Notes: generated by a model not told the origin, from the sequence alone. A DNA stretch of 7,619 nucleotides from Wolbachia endosymbiont of Mansonella ozzardi (GCF_020278625.1 NZ_JADAKK010000056.1:1-7619), one strand, 5' to 3'. Shown: positions 1-5,776, counted from the stretch's first letter. Numbers and translations: made by a program.

Positions 1-752
1 ACATGAAAGATGAAATAAAAGCTGCATGCGATGACGTTGCACTGAAGGGTACTATACTCCTTGCAGAGGAGGGCATCAACGCAACCATATCTGGTAGAAG
101 AAACGCAATTGATAAAATATTTGATTTTCTACGTTCTGATTGTAGGCTGGAAGATCTTATGTGGAAAGAAAGTGAAGCAGAATATCAACCATTTAGTAAG
201 ATGAAAGTGAGATTAAAAAGAGAAATTGTAAACCTCGGCGTAAGCAATCTTGATATTTCTCTTAGAGGTAAATGTATTGATCCAGAGTATTGGGATGATT
301 TTATCTCTCGACCTGACGTTTTAGTAATAGACACACGAAATGAGTACGAAGTAAAATTAGGCAAGTTTAAAAATGCAATTGACCCAAATACTCAATGTTT
401 TCGTGAATTTCCTCAGTGGGCAAAGTCATTTTCTAAAAATAAAGACCTGAAAGTGGCTATGTACTGTACCGGTGGAATAAGATGCGAAAAATCTACAGCA
501 TACATGCAAAGCCTTGGATTTAACAATGTGTACCATCTTAAAGGTGGTATTCTTTCTTATCTTGAAAACACTCATAATAAAAATGGTAATTGGGAAGGTG
601 AATGTTTTGTTTTTGACGATAGAATTGCTGTTAATAACTCACTTGTTCCAAGCGATAAAATAAAATGCATATTTTGCTCAAATCAAGTCCCAACTGGTGA
701 ACTGAAATCAGTCTCACGTGGTCAGGTGATTTGCTCTGATTGTAAAGCTTAA
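1..752 (+). CDS. trhO: TrhO/YceA-type rhodanese-like tRNA uridine hydroxylase, 5'-partial
   Basis: The family makes 5-hydroxyuridine at the wobble position (U34) of certain tRNAs, an oxygen-dependent cytoplasmic tRNA modification. Residues below count from the first in-window ATG at position 3. The N-terminal domain carries the family block KGTILLAEEGINATISG (about 15-31). The rhodanese domain spans roughly 85-190, with active-site loop CTGGIRCEK: Cys155 is the expected catalytic cysteine and Cys161 the second conserved one. The C-terminus has two CxxC pairs (Cys222/225 and Cys244/247), resembling a small metal-binding knuckle. The family normally has some 20-25 more residues before the first visible block, and the frame is open to the window edge, so the true start probably lies upstream and the ATG at 3 is internal. 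The TAA stop is at 750-752. No terminator-like hairpin follows. The family call is strong; the chemistry is taken from characterised homologues. Confidence 0.9.
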   Translation, partial: MKDEIKAACDDVALKGTILLAEEGINATISGRRNAIDKIFDFLRSDCRLEDLMWKESEAEYQPFSKMKVRLKREIVNLGVSNLDISLRGKCIDPEYWDDFISRPDVLVIDTRNEYEVKLGKFKNAIDPNTQCFREFPQWAKSFSKNKDLKVAMYCTGGIRCEKSTAYMQSLGFNNVYHLKGGILSYLENTHNKNGNWEGECFVFDDRIAVNNSLVPSDKIKCIFCSNQVPTGELKSVSRGQVICSDCKA

Positions 753-754
753 CA

Positions 755-817
755 ATGAGAAAACTTGATTTATCTACACATGTCTATTCGGCTAAGCGAT
801 TTGAAATTAATTTGTAA
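755..817 (+). other. 20-codon ORF stub directly after trhO, possibly the truncated 5' end of a lost gene
   Basis: An ATG begins two bases after the trhO stop and encodes MRKLDLSTHVYSAKRFEINL before TAA at 815-817. The tight spacing is what one expects of a second gene in an operon, but the frame closes just where the Rpn-family remnant begins: its minus-strand stop is at 807-809. One reading is that this is the N-terminus of a real gene cut off by the arrival of the mobile-type remnant. I do not recognise the peptide, and a chance ORF of this size is equally possible. Confidence 0.2.
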
Positions 818-1333
818 CTTCCTCTTTGAGTTGTGCAATTTCAGCTTTAGGAAGACCAGTAGGTTCAGCTATCAAGTCAACAGACACGCTAGCTTTAAGT
901 AGGTTTTTAGCTTCTTAAATTTTTCCTTCTTTTCCACCTTTCTCTCTAGCATCATCAAGTTTTTGAGCAAGAACAGCCTTCTCATCTTGGATACTCTTTA
1001 CCTCTTACTCATATGCTATGAACTCCTTTTCTAACCAGTTAACCTATTTAGTTCTTCATATGCTCTCTTCATTATTAAATCACTTCCTATTATTCTTTCC
1101 AATTCCATTTGGCTGGTTTTTCCGGCATACTTGAAGAAGCAGACCAATTTTTCGACTGTACTCTCCAATTGATCTTCCTTCGTCTTGGGAAATTTTGGCA
1201 GTTCAATAAATGTAAAATAAAAATCTTCTAAACCATGCTCATTGGTATCCTCATCCCGAATAGTGTGCTTTGATTTATACTCAGGCTTATCGGGAAACAG
1301 GATACAATCTAGTTTTTCATAAAAGTGGTACAT
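807..1333 (-). pseudogene. Rpn-family recombination-promoting nuclease / PD-(D/E)XK 'transposase' remnant
   Basis: Read on the minus strand, this matches the C-terminal half of the Rpn/YhgA-like family that is abundant in Wolbachia. Recognisable blocks are CILFPDKPEYKS, FTFIELPKFPKTKEDQLES and a KRAYEELNRL segment, up to a stop at 1031-1033. Shifting frame at about 1034-1040 restores NWLEKEFIAYE, then a stop, EVKSIQDEKAVLAQKLDDAREKGGKEGKI, another stop, and EAKNLLKASVSVDLIAEPTGLPKAEIAQLKEEVTN, ending in TAA at 807-809. The copy therefore has one frameshift and two in-frame stops. The N-terminal roughly 150 residues, which carry the PD-(D/E)XK nuclease core in full-length members, are absent, and the frame upstream of 1333 soon meets a TAG in the adjacent inverted-repeat element. 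It is a dead gene. The 100-residue ORF at 1031-1333 could be called a hypothetical protein by automatic pipelines. Confidence 0.8.
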
Positions 1334-1372
1334 TTTAACATAACTTTTATACTCACCTACTCGATAAAATTC

Positions 1373-1469
1373 CTAGATTCCAGCGTCACGCGCTGGAATG
1401 ACAGATCTATGGGTGTATCCAAGTAGCCCCTTTTTTTATCATCCGAGTAGCTGACGCTGGGATCCATAG
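1373..1469. repeat. Wolbachia-type short inverted-repeat (MITE-like) element
   Basis: The left end CTAGATTCCAGCGTCA (1373-1388) is an imperfect inverted copy of the right end TGACGCTGGGATCCATAG (1452-1469), sharing the 9-bp core CCAGCGTCA/TGACGCTGG. Nested in the left end is a hairpin: ATTCCAGCG (1377-1385), a 5-nt loop, and CGCTGGAAT (1391-1399). The interior has a run of seven Ts near 1432-1438 and no coding capacity. From memory, the phrases 'CAGCGTCACGCGCTGGAATGACA' in spirit and 'GGATCCCAGCGTCA' recur in many copies across Wolbachia chromosomes. The inverted structure is seen directly; the copy number is recalled, not measured. Confidence 0.6.
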
Positions 1470-1668
1470 TACTACTTTAGCAATAAACACTTAAGAAATT
1501 TGCCAAATAAAAAAAAGGTAAAAGAAACCCCGTTAGCTAGTTACTCACTATCTATCTTTTAAATTGGCATTTTTTATTGTCTTAGACGTTTTAATAAAGC
1601 ATTTTAGCTTGTATTTAGGTAAAAACCTTGAAAGTTTATAAAGATATTAGGTACAAATAGTGCAAAAA

Positions 1669-1715
1669 ATTAAACAACAGCACGCTAAGTACATTGAGTT
1701 TTTTTGTTGTTTAAT
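1669..1715. repeat. 11-bp perfect inverted repeat (stem-loop 1)
   Basis: ATTAAACAACA at 1669-1679 pairs perfectly with TGTTGTTTAAT at 1705-1715 across a 25-nt loop. No T-run follows the right arm, so it is not a standard intrinsic terminator on the plus strand. It is followed after 6 nt by a second stem-loop. Confidence 0.6.
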
Positions 1716-1721
1716 CTGTAC

Positions 1722-1750
1722 GTACTGAAGATAAGCAACAGCTTCAGTAC
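1722..1750. repeat. 9-bp perfect inverted repeat (stem-loop 2)
   Basis: GTACTGAAG at 1722-1730 pairs perfectly with CTTCAGTAC at 1742-1750 around an 11-nt loop. It lies just downstream of stem-loop 1 and about 130 bp upstream of the rpsA -35 box, so it is outside the transcript predicted from that promoter, but could be in a transcript from further upstream. Confidence 0.6.
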
Positions 1751-1883
1751 TGTGGTAAAGGTAATGGCAAAAGTTGTCAAGTGGTTTTTTGTTTCTATTA
1801 GAAACAGTTATTGTATACCTAGCGCGCTACCAAAAAGCTATTTTTTATTCAAGAAGTCTATTGGTGAGTTAACAAAAAACTGC

Positions 1884-1911
1884 TTGTAACTAGTTGTTAA
1901 TACTATATAAT
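1884..1911 (+). promoter_or_regulatory. Sigma70-type promoter of rpsA
   Basis: The -35 box TTGTAA (1884-1889, 4 of 6 consensus bases) is separated by 16 bp from a perfect -10 box TATAAT (1906-1911). Transcription would begin near 1918, leaving a 5' leader of about 34 nt. The -35 box sits between the arms of a TTAACAA/TTGTTAA inverted repeat. This is a pattern match, not a mapped start site. Confidence 0.6.
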
Positions 1912-1937
1912 GTATTATTTTTAATAAAGTTTAAATT

Positions 1938-1943
1938 GAAAGG
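1938..1943 (+). promoter_or_regulatory. Shine-Dalgarno site of rpsA
   Basis: GAAAGG lies 8 nt before the ATG at 1952, a better ribosome binding site than any other gene in this window shows. It supports this ATG as the S1 start. Confidence 0.6.
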
Positions 1944-1951
1944 CACATTGC

Positions 1952-3604
1952 ATGAATAATAACGATCCAACAGCAAACCTACCACTTAGTATCAGAAAAC
2001 TATCGTCAAACAAGTTCATAGAAGACATATATCAAGGCCAGTTTGAAGATCAAAGTAACATTTTATTTGAAGATTCTTTTATTAATAAAGTTAAGGAAGG
2101 AGATGTAGTAGAAGGTGTCATTACACGAATAAATCCTAATGACATCGTGGTCGACGTTGGCTTAAAGTCTGATGGGAGAATTCCAATCAAGGAGATTGGT
2201 TGCAACAATGAGGTTGTTGTTGGTTCTAAAATTAGAGTTTACGTAGAGAGAATTGAAGACTATCATGGTAATGTAGTTCTTAGCCGTGAAAAAGCAATTA
2301 GGGAAGAAAAATGGCATAAACTGGAAGAAGATACAGTTACAAAAGCTGAAGTCAGTGGAATTATCAAACGCTCAATTAAATGCGGCTTTATTGTTGATCT
2401 TGGCGATGGAATAAGTGCCTTTTTGCCGCTAAGTCATGTGGATCTGAAGAAAGTAAAAGATGCCAATCACCTTATTGAAACTGAGCAAAAGTTCATCGTG
2501 CTTAAAATGGATAAGAAACAGGGTAATATCGTAGTATCAAGGAAGTTAGTATTGGAAAAATTGCATGCTGGTGAAAAAAACAAGTTTTTAGAGTCTTTAA
2601 ATGAGGGCGATATAATAGAAGGAAAAATAAAAAGCATTACTCATTATGGTGTATTCGTTGGCATCCATGAGTCAGATGCAGTAGGGGTTATAGATGGATT
2701 GCTACATATCACAGATATCTCTTGGAGTAGGGTAAGTCACCCATCTGCAGTTTTCATTTGTGGCCAGACTATAAAGGTCAAAATTATAAAAATAGATAAG
2801 GAAAATGCAAAAGTTTCCCTAGGTATAAAGCAGCTAGAAGATAACCCTTGGCAAGATGTAGAGTCAAAATATCCGATTGACAGCGTTCATAAAGGACATA
2901 TAACAAGCATAGAAGATTATGGGTTATTTGTTGAACTTCAGCCTGGAATCGAAGGTCTAGTTCACTCATCAGAAATAACTTGGGTTAAGAGCAATCTACC
3001 AGTTAGTAGTCTTGTAACTAGGGGGCAAGAAGTGTCTGTTAAAATTCTCAGTATCGATACCACTAAAAACAGAATGAGTTTGAGTATGAAAAGGTGTGTA
3101 GATAACCCTTGGCAAGTGTTTGTCAATAAATACCCCCCTGGCTCCATTGTCTCTGGTAAGGTTAAAAATAATTCCGGCTTATATATATCTGTTATTTTTG
3201 ATGATTGTGAAATAGATGAAAATGTTGAAGGGACAATTTATATACAAGATCTAAGTTGGTCTAAAAATGGTTCAGATGAGATAAAAAAGTATAATATAGG
3301 CGATGCGATAGAGGCAAAAGTAATAAGGGCTAACGTGAATCGAACAAGAATTCACCTTGGCATAAAACAAATAGAGTATGATCCACTTATAGAATTGATA
3401 AAGAAAGTCAAGTTAGGAGACAAAATGCAGGTTACCGTAGGTAAGAGAGAAGATGGTGGACTAGTTGTTGAAGTTGAAAATGATGTAACTCTCTTAATAG
3501 ACCAAGAGCATCTACCGGAAAATAAAAAGTTTTCTGTGTCAGAAAAGATAGAAGTTGAAGTATCGGGCATTGAAGAATATAATATAATACTATCTGCTAA
3601 ATGA
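1952..3604 (+). CDS. rpsA: 30S ribosomal protein S1
   Basis: S1 binds mRNA on the 30S subunit and helps load and unfold messages at initiation. The 550-residue length is close to the usual size for the six-domain form. Six S1 (OB-fold) repeats can be laid out at about 48-118, 130-200, 215-292, 305-380, 392-470 and 483-550. Domains 3 and 4 are the clearest, with YGVFV...GLLHITDISW and YGLFVEL...GLVHSSEITW. The linkers after domains 3 and 4 both contain the S1-typical DNPWQ motif, encoded by an identical 16-nt sequence. Domain 3 carries a few extra residues (HESDAVGV) after the YGVFVGI strand compared with the usual compact loop. The last domain is weaker and the protein ends with its final strand. 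The gene has its own good promoter and Shine-Dalgarno; the usual upstream neighbour cmk is absent. An IHF/HU gene follows 22 nt later, as in the common rpsA-ihfB pair. Confidence 0.96.
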   Translation: MNNNDPTANLPLSIRKLSSNKFIEDIYQGQFEDQSNILFEDSFINKVKEGDVVEGVITRINPNDIVVDVGLKSDGRIPIKEIGCNNEVVVGSKIRVYVERIEDYHGNVVLSREKAIREEKWHKLEEDTVTKAEVSGIIKRSIKCGFIVDLGDGISAFLPLSHVDLKKVKDANHLIETEQKFIVLKMDKKQGNIVVSRKLVLEKLHAGEKNKFLESLNEGDIIEGKIKSITHYGVFVGIHESDAVGVIDGLLHITDISWSRVSHPSAVFICGQTIKVKIIKIDKENAKVSLGIKQLEDNPWQDVESKYPIDSVHKGHITSIEDYGLFVELQPGIEGLVHSSEITWVKSNLPVSSLVTRGQEVSVKILSIDTTKNRMSLSMKRCVDNPWQVFVNKYPPGSIVSGKVKNNSGLYISVIFDDCEIDENVEGTIYIQDLSWSKNGSDEIKKYNIGDAIEAKVIRANVNRTRIHLGIKQIEYDPLIELIKKVKLGDKMQVTVGKREDGGLVVEVENDVTLLIDQEHLPENKKFSVSEKIEVEVSGIEEYNIILSAK

Positions 3605-3626
3605 TTTTAATTTTAGCTTCGTGTAA

Positions 3627-3905
3627 ATGGCAACGAAATCTAACATAATAACAAAGGTGGCAGAGAGGTATCCTTTCCTAGACAAAATGGTTATAGCGGC
3701 TATAGTCAACAGATTTTTTGAGATACTTTCGAGTACGTTGAAGCGTCATAATAGAATTGAAATTAGGGGATTTGGCTCCTTTTCAATTAGGAGTTATAAC
3801 TTGAAAGAGACAAGTCACTTTATGTCACAGAAGTTTGTAAAAAATCAATACTTTAAAACATACTTTCGTAGCAGTAAAAAATTATCCTATTTAATAAATG
3901 AATAA
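3627..3905 (+). CDS. ihfB: Divergent IHF-beta / HU-family DNA-binding protein
   Basis: Proteins of this family dimerise and bend DNA by inserting two beta-arms into the minor groove. The 92-residue product has the two N-terminal helices and the diagnostic RIEIRGFGSFSIR segment (about 43-55), which is the best-conserved IHF/HU stretch. Position directly after rpsA (22 nt gap) matches ihfB in other proteobacteria. The second half is unusual. The arm tip, normally R-N-P-K-T-G with a proline that intercalates into DNA, reads roughly S-H-F-M-S-Q here. The following V-P-x-F-K-P-G-K-x-L block reads FKTYFRSSKKL, having lost its prolines and glycine while keeping aromatic and basic residues. No clear Shine-Dalgarno precedes the ATG, so translation may be coupled to or follow from rpsA. 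Family membership is firm; whether it acts as IHF-beta, HU, or something diverged is not settled by the sequence. Confidence 0.8.
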   Translation: MATKSNIITKVAERYPFLDKMVIAAIVNRFFEILSSTLKRHNRIEIRGFGSFSIRSYNLKETSHFMSQKFVKNQYFKTYFRSSKKLSYLINE

Positions 3906-3976
3906 AAGTTTATACAGTGAATAAAATGAAAGTGGGGGTAAAGTTAACGTTATACAATGAAAGTTTTTAGCATTGT

Positions 3977-4293
3977 ATGCAAGTAGTAGAAATAGTTATA
4001 TTTAACAGCGCATACAAAATATCTTGTGAAAGTGGAAAAAAGGATCATTTATTGTACCTTGCTAATAATTTTAACAAGCTAGTTAGCTCTATATTTCAAA
4101 AAACTGGCGGTAAGAGCTCAGAAGCATTAAGTCTCCTATTGCAGCACTAATTCTTGAGGATAAAGTTTTAGAATTAACAAAAAAATTGTACGAAATGAAT
4201 CAAGAGTGTGAAAAGTATAGAAACGAGAAAAGAACGGAATACACTAAAGTGCTAAGTAGAGTAAATAAAATTATTGAGTGTATAAAGGGTTAG
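3977..4293 (+). pseudogene. zapA: zapA-like cell-division protein gene, split by a frameshift
   Basis: ZapA is a small cytoplasmic protein that cross-links FtsZ filaments at the division site. From ATG 3977 the frame reads MQVVEIVIFNSAYKISC, then DHLLYLANNFNKLVSSIF, and stops at TAA 4148-4150 after 57 codons. The -1 frame then continues from about 4135 as PIAALILEDKVLELTKKLYEMNQE and on to a TAG at 4291-4293. Joined, the two parts give about 105 residues, the usual ZapA length, in the right order: beta-strand head, helix with the hLLxLAxxhxxxV pattern, the 'hhAALhLxDEh' block, and a C-terminal coiled-coil helix. So one indel of 1 or 2 nt around 4120-4137 has broken the gene. No slippery heptamer or long homopolymer is visible there, arguing against programmed frameshifting. 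The family call rests on pattern recognition of a weakly conserved protein. Its 3' end overlaps the end of sdhE by 23 nt. Confidence 0.65.
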
Positions 4294-4546
4294 CTTCAAT
4301 AAAGCAAGTAATTAAGTCCATTATCTTGCTATCTAAGTTGGAAGGAAGGTTTGTTTTGCTGGTTATATAGCAATATAATTCATAATCATCAAGATCAACT
4401 ATCTTTTCATACTCGATTAATTCATTTAGGGAAAACTTATTGAGGTACTTCAGTGCAAAATACCCTAGAAGCATATCGGTTTCTTTGCACCCTCTATGCC
4501 AGCTTCTATACATCAGTTTTTTTCTTAATAAAGAGGTATCTGTCAC
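4271..4546 (-). CDS. sdhE: SdhE, FAD assembly factor for succinate dehydrogenase
   Basis: SdhE (YgfY/DUF339, Sdh5 in mitochondria) promotes covalent attachment of FAD to the flavoprotein subunit SdhA of respiratory complex II. The protein has the family signature RKKLMYRSWHRGCKETDMLLGYFA, including the essential RGxxE motif (Arg18-Glu22 from the chosen start), then a helical half with LNELIEYEKIVDLDDYELYCYI, a classic SdhE pattern. I chose GTG at 4546 (91 residues, family range about 80-100). The frame extends to another GTG at 4588, adding 14 residues, but that codon lies upstream of the -10 box of the likely sdhE promoter, so it should not be in the mRNA. The gene is alone on the minus strand, convergent with zapA (23-nt overlap) and divergent from rseP. 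No sdh structural genes are nearby, which is normal for this factor in compact genomes. Confidence 0.88.
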   Translation of the reverse strand: MTDTSLLRKKLMYRSWHRGCKETDMLLGYFALKYLNKFSLNELIEYEKIVDLDDYELYCYITSKTNLPSNLDSKIMDLITCFIEANPLYTQ

Positions 4547-4566
4547 TATTACTAAACTTTCTTTAA

Positions 4567-4595
4567 ATTTAAAGGTTAAATTAAACACTTGTCAA
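4567..4595 (-). promoter_or_regulatory. Predicted sdhE promoter
   Basis: On the minus strand a perfect -35 box TTGACA (4595-4590) is followed after exactly 17 bp by TTAAAT (4572-4567), matching 4 of 6 bases of the -10 consensus. The start of transcription would be near 4560, 14 nt upstream of the GTG at 4546. The -35 box shares five of its six base pairs with the -35 box of the opposite rseP promoter. Confidence 0.55.
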
Positions 4596-4617
4596 GCGAG
4601 GCGCGTTTTAATATACT
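4589..4617 (+). promoter_or_regulatory. Predicted rseP-bamA promoter
   Basis: TTGTCA (4589-4594, 5 of 6 consensus) is separated by exactly 17 bp from TATACT (4612-4617, 5 of 6). Transcription would begin near 4624, about 22 nt before the GTG chosen as the rseP start. It faces away from and overlaps the sdhE promoter at the -35 box. Confidence 0.6.
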
Positions 4618-4645
4618 TAACATTTTGTTAATATCTAAAATACAG

Positions 4646-5770
4646 GTGGAATTAATCTCTAATCTTGTCAATCAGCTTAGTAATGGAGTATATGACCTTT
4701 TGTCGTTTGCCTTAATCATCTCTATTGTAGTGTTTGTGCATGAATACGGACACTATATTATCGCCAAAGCGTGCAAAGTTAAAGTTGAGTCTTTTTCTAT
4801 AGGCTTTGGTCCTGAAATCTTTGTTTTTCATGATAAGTCTGGAACTAGATGGAAATTAAGTGCCGTTCCACTGGGCGGTTATATTAAAATGCTAGGAGAC
4901 AGCAATGCAGGAAGCGTTCCAGCTGATCAACAAAAATTAACTGAAGAAGAAAAGTTATATTCACTTCATATAAAACCGCAATATAAAAAAGCAGCAATAG
5001 TTTTCGCAGGACCATTTGCAAACATGGTACTTGCTGTTATAGCTTTTACAATATTCTTTAGCACAGCAGGCTATTATCGCACTCCACCAGTGATTGGAAG
5101 TGTAATTAAAGGCAAACCAGCAGAGCAAGCTGGTTTATTGCCAGGTGACATTGTTACACAGATCAATAAATATAAAATAAAATATTTTGAAGATATTTCA
5201 CGTGTGATAACATCGAATCCTAAAACAAGAATGGAGATTGAGTATAGTAGAAATAATCAGAAGCACAGGACCAGTTTAACTCCATTAACAATCAAGAACG
5301 AAGACGCTTTTGGTAACGTGATAGAAAGAGAAACTATAGGAGTTACTTCAGTCGATATAACAGGGCTAAAGCAATCATCTTTTCTTGGAGCTATGAACCT
5401 ATCAGTAAGTGAAACTTACCACGCTATGTGCTTAACAATCAAAGCTCTTTTTCAAATTATCGTTGGTAAGAGAAGCATAAATGAAATAGGTGGACCAATA
5501 AAAATTGCAAAATATTCAGGACAATCAGCTAAACAGGGATTCACTATGGTTTTATATTTCATAGCGATTCTTTCAGCTACTTTAGCTGCGATTAACTTGC
5601 TGCCAATTTTACCATTGGATGGTGGGCATTTATTTTTCTACGTTGTAGAAGTGATCATGCGCAGAGATTTGAGTTTGAAATGTCAAAAATATGCTGCCAC
5701 TTTTGGTGCTACCGTGTTGTTCTTGCTGATGGCAATTGCGATCTCGAATGATATCAGACATCTTTTTTAA
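4646..5770 (+). CDS. rseP: RseP-type site-2 zinc metalloprotease
   Basis: This family cuts transmembrane segments of substrates such as anti-sigma factors and leftover signal peptides within the inner membrane. From GTG 4646 the protein is 374 residues: TM1 with the zinc motif HEYGH (32-36), the FAGPFANM segment opening TM2 (about 121-143), one PDZ domain (about 148-213), TM3 leading into NLLPILPLDGGH (317-328) with Asp325 as third zinc ligand, and a last TM at about 349-369. All catalytic residues are present. One PDZ domain instead of the two of E. coli RseP explains the shorter length. The frame is open from TTG 4589, but that codon is part of the -35 box; no in-frame ATG precedes HEYGH. 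TTG 4625, next to the predicted transcription start, is a leaderless alternative. bamA follows after 6 nt, the standard rseP-bamA order. The cognate anti-sigma target in this lineage is not evident. Confidence 0.93.
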   Translation: MELISNLVNQLSNGVYDLLSFALIISIVVFVHEYGHYIIAKACKVKVESFSIGFGPEIFVFHDKSGTRWKLSAVPLGGYIKMLGDSNAGSVPADQQKLTEEEKLYSLHIKPQYKKAAIVFAGPFANMVLAVIAFTIFFSTAGYYRTPPVIGSVIKGKPAEQAGLLPGDIVTQINKYKIKYFEDISRVITSNPKTRMEIEYSRNNQKHRTSLTPLTIKNEDAFGNVIERETIGVTSVDITGLKQSSFLGAMNLSVSETYHAMCLTIKALFQIIVGKRSINEIGGPIKIAKYSGQSAKQGFTMVLYFIAILSATLAAINLLPILPLDGGHLFFYVVEVIMRRDLSLKCQKYAATFGATVLFLLMAIAISNDIRHLF

Positions 5771-5776
5771 ATAAAT

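Larger units (their letters stand above)
1470..1951. other. Gene-free A+T-rich interval upstream of rpsA
   Basis: No convincing gene lies in this stretch of almost 480 bases. A 61-codon ORF at 1704-1889 lacks a ribosome binding site, has no recognisable family and runs through two hairpins and into the rpsA -35 region, so I do not call it. What can be seen are two perfect stem-loops (1669-1715 and 1722-1750), a 10-bp palindrome (1820-1829), a TTAACAA/TTGTTAA inverted repeat (1869-1900) and the rpsA promoter. The 1470-1660 part resembles recurrent intergenic Wolbachia sequence, but I cannot confirm this without a search. Confidence 0.5.

Noticed and set aside
1377..1399. Hairpin ATTCCAGCG/CGCTGGAAT as an intrinsic terminator
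   Set aside because: No T-tract follows either arm directly; it is better explained as part of the repeat element.
1704..1889. 61-codon plus-strand ORF upstream of rpsA
   Set aside because: It has no Shine-Dalgarno, no recognisable family, a non-ATG start inside a stem-loop arm, and it runs into the rpsA -35 region. It looks like a chance ORF.
1919..1935. Possible CtrA-type site (TTAA-N7-TTAA) in the rpsA leader
   Set aside because: The spacing between the TTAA half-sites is 6, not 7, and such pairs are common by chance in this base composition.
2784..3570. Three minus-strand ORFs of 61-72 codons inside rpsA
   Set aside because: They are antisense shadows of a strongly conserved S1 coding frame, with low-complexity composition and no family match.
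4120..4150. Programmed ribosomal frameshift in zapA
   Set aside because: No X-XXY-YYZ slippery heptamer, long homopolymer or internal Shine-Dalgarno stimulator is visible near the frame change, so a simple indel is more likely.
4547..4588. N-terminal extension of sdhE to GTG at 4588
   Set aside because: This GTG lies upstream of the predicted -10 box, and the 14 added residues do not resemble the family N-terminus.
4440..4631. 63-codon plus-strand ORF opposite sdhE
   Set aside because: It is antisense to the conserved SdhE frame and crosses both divergent promoters.
4589..4645. N-terminal extension of rseP to TTG at 4589
   Set aside because: The TTG is part of the predicted -35 hexamer and the extra 19 residues precede the usual family start; GTG 4646 fits better.
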